This document shows, one piece after another, positions 46,703-54,519 of a stretch of 57,612 bases of DNA. Position 1 is the stretch's first letter. Each line of letters begins with the position of its first letter. A program made the translations under genes and the position numbers. The notes beneath the pieces are model-generated. The model had not been told where the DNA came from. It saw only the letters and a program-made list of their open reading frames with translations, and did no database searches. Origin of the DNA: Limnospira platensis (GTDB taxonomy: Bacteria > Cyanobacteriota > Cyanobacteriia > Cyanobacteriales > Microcoleaceae); the NCBI RefSeq assembly GCF_046480435.1, contig NZ_PKGC01000011.1. One strand, written 5' to 3'.

Positions 46703-47596
46703 ATGCTAGAACCAGGGACATTACTGTTCAAACTTCAACAGCAAACCGCACGGGCTTTAGAGGTCGGTGCATTACAGCCTATTAGCACCCATTACCAAAT
46801 TGTAGAACAGGCGGAAATCCCTTTTTTGGTCAGGGTGATAGATAATCTACAACGCAAGGCTACAGCCCAGCCAAAGCAGGTCACCACCCAGACCGTCACC
46901 GGGGTAGAATTTAATCCTTTTTTACCCTATGATCCTGATTTATTTGTGGAGAATTTATCAGTTACTCATGTGGGTTTACTTAATAAGTTTAATGTCGTCG
47001 ATTATCATCTGTTAATAGTAACGCGGGATTTTCAAGAACAGGATAGTTTACTAACCTTAGAAGATTTTGAGGCTATGTGGCTGGCTTTGACCGAAATTGA
47101 CGGTTTAGCCTTCTATAATGGTGGTCGAGAGGCGGGGGCTAGTCAACGCCATAAACACCTTCAACTTGTGCCGTTTCCCCTAATTCCTAATGGGTTAAAT
47201 GTGCCGATTGAAAAGGCGATCGCATCTAGTATTTTTTCTGGTTCAATTGGTAAAATACCCCCCTTTGAGTTTCGCCATACTTTATCATTATTTGAACCCG
47301 GTTTAGTCACTGATTATAAATTAGCCGCCCAAGTCACTTTGGCAGAGTATTTAAAATCATTGGATTTCCTCAAAATCTCAATTAATGATAATGGGAAACC
47401 CGCCACACCTTATAACTTATTGGCGACTCGAAATTGGCTGTTAATTATACCGCGATCGCAAGAAACTTTTCACAACATATCCGTTAATTCTTTGGGGTTT
47501 GCGGGGGCGCTACTGGTTGGCAATGATGCACAATTGGCACAACTCAAGCAACAACAACCTTTAACCATTCTCAAGTCTGTGGCTTTCCCTATTTAA
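46703..47596 (+). CDS. Ap4A phosphorylase / ATP adenylyltransferase
   Basis: 297 residues. The HIT-superfamily triad motif is SQRHKHLQLVPF (HxHxQ), preceded by NKFNVVDYHLLIVTRDFQEQ and LAFYNGGREAGASQ. The enzyme phosphorolyses diadenosine tetraphosphate to ADP and ATP, so it clears a stress nucleotide. The C-terminal YNLLATRNWLLIIPRSQETF is typical of the APA1/APA2 type known from yeast and cyanobacteria. The last four bases overlap the stop of the opposing MauE-thioredoxin gene. Confidence 0.92.
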   Translation: MLEPGTLLFKLQQQTARALEVGALQPISTHYQIVEQAEIPFLVRVIDNLQRKATAQPKQVTTQTVTGVEFNPFLPYDPDLFVENLSVTHVGLLNKFNVVDYHLLIVTRDFQEQDSLLTLEDFEAMWLALTEIDGLAFYNGGREAGASQRHKHLQLVPFPLIPNGLNVPIEKAIASSIFSGSIGKIPPFEFRHTLSLFEPGLVTDYKLAAQVTLAEYLKSLDFLKISINDNGKPATPYNLLATRNWLLIIPRSQETFHNISVNSLGFAGALLVGNDAQLAQLKQQQPLTILKSVAFPI

Positions 47597-48537
47597 CCCA
47601 CAGATAGCGCCTGTTTAATGCGTTGAACAAATGATGCAGGCATTCCCGCCACCCATTTTTCTCGGATGATGCCATCTTCCACTATTACAGCGGTGGGGAC
47701 AGTATCAATTTTTAGGCGATCGTATGCTACGCTATCTAAAGCGACCACCGAAAAATTGAGTTGATGACTATCAACAAACCACCGCATTTCATCATAATTA
47801 GTAAACGCCACAACCCCTAAAACATCAGGCAATTCGTGGCAATCATGGACAATTTTTAACACCTGTAACCAGTCCTTACACTGAGGACAGCGGGGACTCA
47901 TAAAAACGATTAATTTTGAACCCAAACTTAGGTCTAAATTTACCGCTTCCCCTAACCATTGATTTTGCCAAGGTCTGTTGGCTTGAATCGGCGCTAAATC
48001 AATTAGTGGATAGCCATGATTATCTAAATACTCTAGGGAAGCCGAGGCGGCTGCATAGCCAATTAAAAACGTGGCTATAACTATCATCCACCGCCATAAA
48101 ATAGTCCCTTCGTTATAGTTACCAATTAAACCCACACCTAGGCAAATAATATACAGTAAATTCAACAGTAAACTTTGATTAGGGGTGATTTTTAGCCAGC
48201 CATTATAACAGCCACAATCTTCCGTTTTTCCCGTCGATGTACTCCAATAAGTTAACCCCGAAAGACCGATTAAAATTATGATACTCAACGGGATGATCAT
48301 GGCGGGTGTCGCCCCGAAAATTAACGCGCTTCCTATGGTGGCTTCTACGGCTATAAAAGTTATAGTTATCAGTTCAATTAACCGAGAATTAAATAGCCTC
48401 AGTTGGGCGATATGTTGGGCGAATTTCCAGGGCTCAATAATTTTGGCGATCGCTGTTAGTAAAAATACACTTCCCACAAATACAATACCAAAATTAGCTA
48501 ATGTTAGGGATATCATAGTTAAATGATGGTTAAGCAT
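47593..48537 (-). CDS. MauE/DoxX-like membrane protein fused to a thioredoxin-like domain
   Basis: 314 residues. The N-terminal ~165 residues form four hydrophobic helices (FGIVFVGSVFLLTAIAKIIE, IELITITFIAVEATIGSALI, and others) with GKTEDCGCYNGWL, the Cys pair seen in MauE-type proteins. From about 205 a thioredoxin-like domain follows, with KLIVFMSPRCPQCKDWLQVL; CPQC is the redox motif, and IDTVPTAVIVEDG carries the cis-proline. It presumably passes electrons across the membrane, like VKOR/DsbD-type modules; the substrate is unknown. Start choice: MLNHHLTM or an internal ATG seven codons on. Confidence 0.8.
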   Translation of the reverse strand: MLNHHLTMISLTLANFGIVFVGSVFLLTAIAKIIEPWKFAQHIAQLRLFNSRLIELITITFIAVEATIGSALIFGATPAMIIPLSIIILIGLSGLTYWSTSTGKTEDCGCYNGWLKITPNQSLLLNLLYIICLGVGLIGNYNEGTILWRWMIVIATFLIGYAAASASLEYLDNHGYPLIDLAPIQANRPWQNQWLGEAVNLDLSLGSKLIVFMSPRCPQCKDWLQVLKIVHDCHELPDVLGVVAFTNYDEMRWFVDSHQLNFSVVALDSVAYDRLKIDTVPTAVIVEDGIIREKWVAGMPASFVQRIKQALSVG

Positions 48538-48847
48538 TAATCACAGGAGTTTAGCTTCCTACAGGTCATCCCCGAGTAAACTAGGGACCAGGGGAAACCT
48601 AGACTAAGGAAAGGACATCTGACAATTATCTGATCAAACTTGGCATTTTTGGAGATTTAACCTTCCCATATTCATGATATCATTGTTTATCTTCAATAGT
48701 AGCTTTACCTCATTTCGGTATCCAGGACTGAGGCGATCGCTTGCTTCTTTTTGAGGGAAACAGACTCCCAATCCTGCTACCTGATTATGGCACTTTTAGC
48801 TGAAATTATCGAAGAATGTTGTCAATTACCAGTATAGTTATAGAAAA
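48538..48847. other. Intergenic stretch without a recognised element
   Basis: This serves as promoter region for the MauE-type gene (minus) and the nuclease-like gene (plus). One HIP1 octamer at about 48734. No hairpin with a T run and no convincing -10/-35 pair. Confidence 0.4.
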
Positions 48848-49807
48848 GTGGGAACTAGAATTAACAACCTACAAGTTACTAAAATTGTAGATGGAGATAC
48901 TATCAAAGTCTTGCTAAATGGTCGCCGAGAACCTCTGCGATTGCATTGTGTTGATACTGAGGAATCATTTGCTAAAGGTTCCAAACCGGTCACGCAAACC
49001 GGAATAGAGGCTTCAGCAATGGCTAAAAAATACTTCACAGAAGCTGATGGAACATTAACTAAAGTGGATTTGGAATTTGATAGTGATGATTCCTTAGAAG
49101 TCTGTTTAGACAAATACCGAGATACCTATGGTCGCTTGATTTGCTATGTTCATAAAGGCGATGATCATTATAACTTGCGATTAATTCAAGAAGGTTGGAG
49201 TCCCTATTATATTAAATATGGGCGATCGCAATTTTATCACCGCCAAATGATGGAAGCAGAAGCGATCGCTCAAGCCCATAATCGCATTATTTGGGATCGC
49301 AATTTACCTCAAAATAAGCCCTTTCGTGATTATGAACTCTTAAACTGTTGGTGGTCATTAAGGGATGGTATTATTCAAGATTATCGCCATCATGGAAAAA
49401 CAGCCGGAGTTCTTTCTGTCCGTTTTGACTATCCCGAAATTCTAGCCGCCGCCGCTAGTAAACAATGGATTACTATATTTTGTGATTTACAAGATGGTAT
49501 CACCAAATGGATTGGTAATAGCGCCTTAATTCATACCGGCTCAAAAGACCATATTATCAAGTTATGGATACCAGAAGCCAAAAGCGAGAAAAATGCACCC
49601 ATTGTCCGATTAATCAATCGTCGCTATGCTGGTCTGGGGCGAGGATATGTTTATATTAGCGGTCGAGTTATTATGTATCGAGACAAACCCGAAATCACCA
49701 TAAATCACCCACAGCAATTATCAGATTTTTGTCCCACACCACATCACTTACAGCAATTGATAACACTTGAGGAACCTGATCATGTACAATCACAGATAAT
49801 TGTTTAA
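48848..49807 (+). CDS. Staphylococcal-nuclease-like protein with C-terminal extension
   Basis: 319 residues from GTG 48848, the only start codon near the beginning of the domain. SNase features are TKIVDGDTIKVLLNG, LRLHCVDTEES (Arg and the acidic catalytic residue), YGRLICYVHKG (second Arg) and NLRLIQEGWSPYYIKYG. These give a calcium-dependent nuclease fold with the catalytic residues kept. There is no signal peptide, unlike most bacterial thermonucleases, so it should act inside the cell. Residues ~165-319 form a separate domain (GVLSVRFDYPEILAAAASKQ; YAGLGRGYVYISGRVIMY) I do not recognise, possibly a second OB fold. The SOUL gene follows 17 bases later. Confidence 0.85.
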   Translation: MGTRINNLQVTKIVDGDTIKVLLNGRREPLRLHCVDTEESFAKGSKPVTQTGIEASAMAKKYFTEADGTLTKVDLEFDSDDSLEVCLDKYRDTYGRLICYVHKGDDHYNLRLIQEGWSPYYIKYGRSQFYHRQMMEAEAIAQAHNRIIWDRNLPQNKPFRDYELLNCWWSLRDGIIQDYRHHGKTAGVLSVRFDYPEILAAAASKQWITIFCDLQDGITKWIGNSALIHTGSKDHIIKLWIPEAKSEKNAPIVRLINRRYAGLGRGYVYISGRVIMYRDKPEITINHPQQLSDFCPTPHHLQQLITLEEPDHVQSQIIV

Positions 49808-49824
49808 TCTAGGAGTTAATCAAA

Positions 49825-50343
49825 ATGCCAGCCGATTTACCCAAAGGGTTCCCAGAACCTACAGACATTGGAACTATTGAAGTTAAAAAATACCCCCATT
49901 ATCGGGCTGTTACCTATCGCCACCAGGGAGATTTAACCGTCGCCACCCGCATGGCATTTAACCCCCTATTCCAACATATTAGCACTAATAATATCGCCAT
50001 GACAACCCCCGTCGAGGCGCGATATTTACAGGAGGGTTCCTGGGAAGAAACATCAGCGGCGGATGTCTCTTTTTTATACTCTCAACCCGAAATTAATCCC
50101 CAAACTGTTGATGCTGATGTCACCGTCACAGATACCCCAGAAATGATGGTAGTTAGCATTGGGATTCAAGGTCCTTATACTTGGGAAAGCTACCAAATAC
50201 ATTTGGATAAATTGAAAGACTGGCTACAACAACATCCAGAATATCAAATTTTTGGACCCCCAAGACGCTTGTTTTATAATTCCCCTATGACTCCCCCTTA
50301 TTTAAAATATAGTGAAGTACAAATTCCCATTACCCCTCGTTAA
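49825..50343 (+). CDS. SOUL heme-binding family protein
   Basis: 172 residues. The family pattern is IEVKKYPHYRAVTYRHQGDL, then AFNPLFQHISTNNIAMTTPV, then VSIGIQGPYTWES and the C-terminal FGPPRRLFYNSPMTPPYLKY. SOUL proteins bind heme or other tetrapyrroles in animals and plants; several bacterial members exist with unclear function. It has no signal peptide. It starts 17 bases after the SNase-like gene, with AGGAG at 49811-49815, and is likely cotranscribed with it. Confidence 0.9.
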   Translation: MPADLPKGFPEPTDIGTIEVKKYPHYRAVTYRHQGDLTVATRMAFNPLFQHISTNNIAMTTPVEARYLQEGSWEETSAADVSFLYSQPEINPQTVDADVTVTDTPEMMVVSIGIQGPYTWESYQIHLDKLKDWLQQHPEYQIFGPPRRLFYNSPMTPPYLKYSEVQIPITPR

Positions 50344-50455
50344 CCGCTGAGGGTTGACAAGTTTTAGAGACTCATGATAAGATATTGACATATACTTTTT
50401 ATATAATCGAAATCTGTATCCGAATAAAAAAAATGTATATATTCCCATTCTCTAA

Positions 50456-50548
50456 ATGATACCACCAAACGAATCAGAAATCAAGGAGCGACCTCTCAAA
50501 AAAAATTTCGCAACATTTCTTAATTTTTTGTTACAAAAGTTAACATAA
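50456..50548 (+). CDS. Possible 30-residue small protein
   Basis: ATG 50456 opens 30 codons (MIPPNESEIKERPLKKNFAT, then FLNFLLQKLT) ending in TAA 50546-50548. I find no Shine-Dalgarno sequence and no known relative. It lies in the convergent gap between the SOUL gene and cysH, and its end overlaps the direct repeat described next. It may be chance. Confidence 0.15.
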   Translation: MIPPNESEIKERPLKKNFATFLNFLLQKLT

Positions 50549-50566
50549 AGTTAACATAATTATTAT
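50539..50566 (+). promoter_or_regulatory. Perfect 11-bp tandem repeat, Pho-box-like, followed by TATTAT
   Basis: GTTAACAT occurs at 50539-50546 and 50550-50557 with AAA and AAT after them, exactly 11 bases apart. The cyanobacterial Pho box is built of TTAA-containing 8-base units with 3-base spacers, the same plan. TATTAT at 50561-50566 could be a -10. A transcript on the plus strand would begin about 50573 and run antisense into the 3' end of cysH. Confidence 0.4.
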
Positions 50567-50618
50567 AGACGGAAGCCGGGGAATCGCCCTGGGTGTCACC
50601 ATAATAGGCGAGACCATG

Positions 50619-51440
50619 TTACAGGGAACTAGAATCCAAACTCTTGGCTTCTTCGTCGCTTTTGGGAAGGTGTAAGCCACACTCTTGTTTAAGTCCCCGG
50701 AACCGGGTATCACGATCGCTTTCATCACTATCCGTCACTGGGCGACTGGAATGCCAATCACCAACAGTAGTGTAACCCAGGTCGAAATAGGGATGATAGG
50801 GGAGGTCGTGGGCGGTTAGATATTTATAGACATCGCGGGAATGCCAATTGAGAATCGGGTAAACCTTATAACGACCCGATTGGTAATCAATACAACGTAA
50901 AGTTTTGCGGTGTGCGGTCTGATCAGCCCTAAGTCCCGCCAACCAAGCCGTAGCCCCAAGTTCATTTAAAGCCCGTTGCATAGGTTCAACCTTGCGGATT
51001 TGGTCATAGCGGTTAAAGGCTTCGAGATCATTGTGTTCCCACAGACGACCATAAAGGGCTTCCATCCTAGCCGGAGACATGGAAGATTGATAAACTTTCA
51101 GATTGAGTTGGAGGCGCTTAGTCAATTCTTCAGCAAAGCGGTAAGTTTCAAGGGGAAGATAACCCGTATCGACCCAAATCACCGGAATATCTGGAACTAC
51201 CTGGGTAACTAGATGTAGCATCACCGCCGATTGGATGCCGAAACTGGTACTCATCAACAACCCTGAGCCAAAAGTGTCCGCAGCCCATGTCACAATATCA
51301 GTAGCATTAGCATTTGTGAGGTGATCGTTAATGCTATCGAGATCCAGTTGCTCTAAAGTGCGATCGTCACAGCACCCGTTTTGGTCTGACGGGATAGATG
51401 CAGATTGTCCGTTGGAATTAATTAGACTCAAATTCGTCAT
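50619..51440 (-). CDS. cysH: Phosphoadenylylsulfate (PAPS) reductase
   Basis: 273 residues. CysH reduces PAPS to sulfite with thioredoxin in assimilatory sulfate reduction. The nucleotide-binding loop is MSTSFGIQSAVMLHLV, then WVDTGYLPLETYRFAEEL. The C-terminal catalytic Cys is in RGLKQECGLHLPKS, and GYTTVGDWHSSRP precedes it. The paired cysteines (CC...CxxC) of iron-sulfur APS reductases are missing, so PAPS rather than APS should be the substrate. The ribosome site AGGAGG at 51449-51454 is strong, with eight bases to the ATG. Upstream lies unusual mobile RNA-like sequence instead of a normal promoter region. Confidence 0.95.
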   Translation of the reverse strand: MTNLSLINSNGQSASIPSDQNGCCDDRTLEQLDLDSINDHLTNANATDIVTWAADTFGSGLLMSTSFGIQSAVMLHLVTQVVPDIPVIWVDTGYLPLETYRFAEELTKRLQLNLKVYQSSMSPARMEALYGRLWEHNDLEAFNRYDQIRKVEPMQRALNELGATAWLAGLRADQTAHRKTLRCIDYQSGRYKVYPILNWHSRDVYKYLTAHDLPYHPYFDLGYTTVGDWHSSRPVTDSDESDRDTRFRGLKQECGLHLPKSDEEAKSLDSSSL

Positions 51441-51642
51441 CTTTTTTCCCTCCTAGAGACCCCCGCCATAGCTGTATTCAGCTGGGCTGGCTGCCGGAGT
51501 AAACGAGGGGCAGCACTTAGTTGGCATACGAATAACCATCCTTCTTGTGAATATTTGACTCTCTCCACGCTAAAGCAACGGAGATTCGGGAATGAACCAA
51601 AAGTTCTCACAGGCGTAGTCAAAGCGCCCCTATAGGTAACCA

Positions 51643-51782
51643 TAAGGCTTCCCTTTACTTTTTTTCGATGTCCCTTTTGCCTCTCGCCGATGAAACCACT
51701 TTGCTACCGACATTTCTGCATTATGCAAGTCTGCCCTCACGGGATGTTAAGCCCCTTTCATTCGGGTCTTAGAGAAGGCAGT
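51643..51782 (-). ncRNA. Candidate HEARO / IscB-type omega RNA without an IscB gene
   Basis: Read on the minus strand, the stretch starts ACTGCC, passes GGGGCTTAACATCCCGTGAG and GTCGGTAGCAAAGTGG, then GGCGAGAGGCAAAAGGGAC, and ends AAGGGAAGCC. CTGCC (51781-51777) pairs with GGCAG (51735-51731) and extends with TTC/GAG; ATGTC (51713-51709) pairs with GACAT (51671-51667). The conserved-looking unpaired stretches and this order recall HEARO RNAs, the guide RNAs of IscB, which are frequent without ORFs in Arthrospira as I recall. No IscB frame follows. It lies in the leader of cysH, on the same strand. Confidence 0.45.
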
Positions 51783-51832
51783 TATATGATACCATAGCAC
51801 CCGCTGGCGTAAGCACGCCTGTCGCTTTTCCT

Positions 51833-51851
51833 CCCCGTTAAAGAGACGGGG
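51833..51851 (-). other. Extra right-end-like hairpin between the RNA and the tnpB element
   Basis: CCCCGT (51833-51838) and ACGGGG (51846-51851) with loop TAAAGAG resemble the hairpin of the tnpB right end at 52035-52055, without the GTCAA after it. It may be the trace of a second insertion or a terminator. Nothing else is recognisable in 51852-52026. Confidence 0.35.
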
Positions 51852-52026
51852 CTACCAAGCCACCGAGCTTTCAGCGTGTTGAGATCTTAAAACTTCCAGC
51901 AGTAGCCGTGGTGCAACCCACAGAATCAATCGTCCGGTATGATGACTTATCCGCAGTCCCCACAGCGGGTTTAGGCATAACCCAAACAAATCTTACCCCA
52001 AAATTCCCTGAGCAACTACCCTTGTT

Positions 52027-53180
52027 TTGACGCTCCCCGCTCTAAATAGACGGGGATTCTTCATTCATAGACTTGCCATAATTTAGCAGGATTTCTCCAA
52101 CCAAACTAGAGGGCAAATCTCTGAAGCTTGAGATTTGGTGCGCCCCACCATACTTAATCCTTTTGGCAATATGTTTAAAGCAGCGTTTCTATCACGGAAG
52201 TCTGTATATCTGCAATGAGGGCAGACATGAGTGCGAGTAGATAACGACTTTTCTGCCCTTTGGTCACAATTAGAACAATTCTGAGAAGTATTATGGGGTG
52301 GAACAGCAATAACCAATTTGCCATACTTATCCCCAAAATACCCTAGCCATCGTTTAAAAGTAGCCCATCCTGCATCGGTTATCGACTTGGCTAAACGATG
52401 ATTTCTAACCATACCTCGAACATTCAAGTCTTCACAAACTACCAAACCGTTAGATTGGACTAAACGGAGTGCCACGCTTTTGACAAACTCTTCTCGCTGT
52501 CTGCTTACTCTTAAATGTTTTTGGGCCTAAGGAGTTAAAGGGGTTATGGTATCTCTAGGATCTAATTTGATGGAGAATTGAACATAATATCCATCTGCTT
52601 GTCTAATAATCCTCACTCGCTTAATCTGTTCAGGCTGATAGTAATTAATATCCCTAGAGCCTATCAGCTTGAGCTTACCAATACCTTTTTTGTCGGTAAA
52701 AGTGATCTGCGGTTTATTGTCTGATAGTTTCCATCCAGAGACTTTATATTCTACCGAACGAGAATGTTTTTTGAATCTTGGATACCCCTTCTTCCCCTTG
52801 ACCTGGTTTTGGCAATTCTCGTAAAAACGAGTAATCGCACCGAGAACTCTTTCAACTGCCGTTTGACAAGCATGATAGTTTAAATCTTTGACCAAATCAA
52901 ACACCTTCCGCAGTGCTGTGTTGCATCGAAATAAGTCAACCTTACCTATGCCACGATTGTCCATCCAATAACGAAGCACCTTATTGCCGACAAACTGTGC
53001 TGTCCGTATTGCTTCATCAATGGCTTCGACTTGATGTGGCTTGGGTTTGACTTTGTATTCGATCACCAACATTTTGACACTGTACGCGCTGGTATCAGCC
53101 ATTATAGCCTAAAAAATAAACGCGGGTTAAAACCCGCGAGTCGCCCTAACCCTCCCTTGAAAGACGAGGGCTTGCGGGCA
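52027..53180 (-). mobile_element. IS200/IS605-type element with tnpB only, degenerate
   Basis: Right end: GTCAA (52027-52031 on the minus strand) after the hairpin CCCCG-TCTA/TAGA-CGGGG (52035-52055). Left end: CGCGGGTT-AA-AACCCGCG (53121-53138), a second stem CCCTC/GAGGG (53150-53154 and 53166-53170) and a small GGG-CAT-CCC stem. Hairpins at both ends without inverted repeats or target duplication are the mark of this family. There is no tnpA, so it moved, if at all, with help from another copy. The end of the element on the left side is uncertain by some tens of bases. Confidence 0.7.
52083..53102 (-). pseudogene. tnpB: tnpB (TnpB/Fanzor-like RNA-guided nuclease), inactivated by internal deletion and stop
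   Basis: One frame runs from 53102 to 52083 with TAG at 52527-52529. The N-terminal helix-turn-helix part (MADTSAYSVKMLVIEYKVKP, then VGNKVLRYWMDN, WKLSDNKPQITF) ends at TITPLTP; after the TAG it goes on as AQKHLRVSRQREEFVKSVAL. In complete family members about 70 residues lie between these points and include the first RuvC aspartate (GLDVG). Kept are the RuvC Glu (CEDLNVRGM), the zinc ribbon CSNC...CPHC, and the last Asp in DRNAALNIL. Without the first aspartate DNA cleavage is not possible. In-frame junction and stop suggest a deletion followed by decay. Confidence 0.88.
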
Positions 53181-53338
53181 TCCCGTGTGATTTTCGTCAG
53201 ATCCATAGCCAAAATTTTGGTGAAAATTTCTTGATTTCCTCCACAAGATCTTCACAATCTCATGGTTTGATGAGAATTAACTACTTTAGTAAACCGCCAG
53301 CACCCCTTTTATAAAATCGCTGGCCTATATTATCAAAG

Positions 53339-53369
53339 CATAGCCTGAGTCCATCGGACTTGGGCTATG
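53339..53369 (-). terminator. 14-bp hairpin downstream of the DUF488/dual-OB operon
   Basis: CATAGCCTGAGTCC (53339-53352), loop ATC, GGACTTGGGCTATG (53356-53369): 14 pairs with two G-T. It starts 44 bases after the dual-OB stop and would end the operon transcript; the T tail is weak. A second inverted repeat, GCCAGC/GCTGGC, is at 53296-53324. The rest of 53181-53412 shows no gene. Confidence 0.55.
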
Positions 53370-53412
53370 TTGTCTGCGAGGAAAAAGTTGGTTTTTGCCG
53401 GGGCGGGTTTAT

Positions 53413-54054
53413 TTACAGCTCCAGAACAGCAACCACTAGCCTGTAACATAGAAGTTCATCATCAGAATTCGGCTTTTTCCAAGGTTGAGAAAGGCTAAGA
53501 ACCACCAGACATTCAGGACTTAAAATATAGTCATTGTCTAGTTTAGTACAAAGCTCTGGATCAGTCACGTTCAAGACTAAGCTGTGACCGCCCTGTAAAG
53601 GAATTTCCCCTTTCCATTTGCCGTAATTATTGCGCCAAGTTTCAAACCCGTCAACCTTGACTATTTGTAATGTACGTCTTTGATGGCGAGGCAATGAAGA
53701 TATGTATGAATAGGGGATAGCATTCAGCCAATCATGACGATGACTATGAATAATTTCATCATCACAATAACAAACTACGTCCGTAGGGCTAACTCTGCCA
53801 ACGTGCTTCCAGGAACCCCTTAAAATCAGTCGATTCTCACATTCATATCCATTTCCTGTATCACTTAGAGGTATATCAACAATATCTAGTGGTTGGATAA
53901 GCCTTCCATTAATCTGAGACATATTTACCGGAATGCGACCATCATCGAAGCTAGTCACAGGACGAACCCATTTCCCTGTAGATATTTCTATCCCAGCAAT
54001 ACAACGGTCATTGTGCTTCCGAGAATTAGCAAGACAAATTAACTTTGACATCAT
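53413..54054 (-). CDS. Dual OB-fold (DuOB) domain protein
   Basis: 213 residues from ATG 54054 (GTG 54063 and ATG 54051 are other choices; the upstream stop is at 54064). Start MMSKLICLANSRKHNDRCIA, then GKWVRPVTSFDDGRIPV and QPLDIVDIPLSDTG; the middle has LILRGSWKHVGRVSPTDVV; the end is LVLNVTDPELCTKLDNDYIL, then VVLSLSQPWKK. This fits a domain that I remember as 'dual OB-containing domain', predicted to bind nucleic acid or nucleotide and found in conflict-type gene neighbourhoods. It has no enzyme motif. It is the last gene of a tight three-gene operon with two DUF488 genes and should act with them. Confidence 0.65.
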   Translation of the reverse strand: MMSKLICLANSRKHNDRCIAGIEISTGKWVRPVTSFDDGRIPVNMSQINGRLIQPLDIVDIPLSDTGNGYECENRLILRGSWKHVGRVSPTDVVCYCDDEIIHSHRHDWLNAIPYSYISSLPRHQRRTLQIVKVDGFETWRNNYGKWKGEIPLQGGHSLVLNVTDPELCTKLDNDYILSPECLVVLSLSQPWKKPNSDDELLCYRLVVAVLEL

Positions 54055-54063
54055 CCTTACCAC

Positions 54064-54519
54064 TTATAGGTGATGAATGTTTACATTTCCCCATTTTTGG
54101 TTTAAGTATTCCGCAACTAAGCGACGATGACAGTTATGAGGTTTAGCCTCACTGCAAAGCAAACAAGCCCCATCAGCTAAATCTGGGGACAGCTTTTTTT
54201 CGATTTCACGATCCGCCATCAGCTTTAAAAATTTCTGCTCATATATCGACCAATCTCCCTTTTTCTTTTTATACTCATCAAGAATATCTTTGGTGGGAGC
54301 CAAGTCTAAAATATGCACATAATCAATATCGTCGATAGTTTTCAAGAAATACTCTAAGTCTGCTCTTTTGGCGAATCCAGCTAATTGAGATACATTATTT
54401 AAACGAGTGTCTATAACTTTCTTAACACCTGCTTTTTTCAGAGTTTCAAAGAAAATTTGTGCGCTTTTTTGAGTGAAACCTATGGTGAATAAATCCACCT
54501 GATTTTTCTTAGTTTTCAT
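54064..54519 (-). CDS. DUF488 family protein, second of the operon
   Basis: 151 residues. DUF488 signs: DLFTIGFTQKSAQIFFETL at the start (usual YTIGHS), KKVIDTRLNNVSQLAGFAKR, and near the end CLLCSEAKPHNCHRRLVAEY, where C-SE-xP-xx-CHRR is the conserved Cys/His motif. DUF488 proteins are widespread and unassigned; the Cys-His motif suggests a metal or thiol-based active site. The start overlaps the end of the first DUF488 gene by 11 bases, and the dual-OB gene follows with no gap, so the three are translationally coupled. It is shorter and more divergent than the first copy, which suggests complementary subunits. Confidence 0.8.
   Translation of the reverse strand: MKTKKNQVDLFTIGFTQKSAQIFFETLKKAGVKKVIDTRLNNVSQLAGFAKRADLEYFLKTIDDIDYVHILDLAPTKDILDEYKKKKGDWSIYEQKFLKLMADREIEKKLSPDLADGACLLCSEAKPHNCHRRLVAEYLNQKWGNVNIHHL

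Noticed and set aside
51437..51643. 68-codon minus-strand frame before cysH (MVTYRGALTTPVRTFGSFPN)
   Set aside because: It begins at the end of the candidate omega RNA, overlaps the cysH start and has no domain; probably a leader artefact.
53296..53324. GCCAGC/GCTGGC inverted repeat as part of a tRNA or small RNA
   Set aside because: No cloverleaf, no T-loop or acceptor sequence; just a hairpin after the operon.
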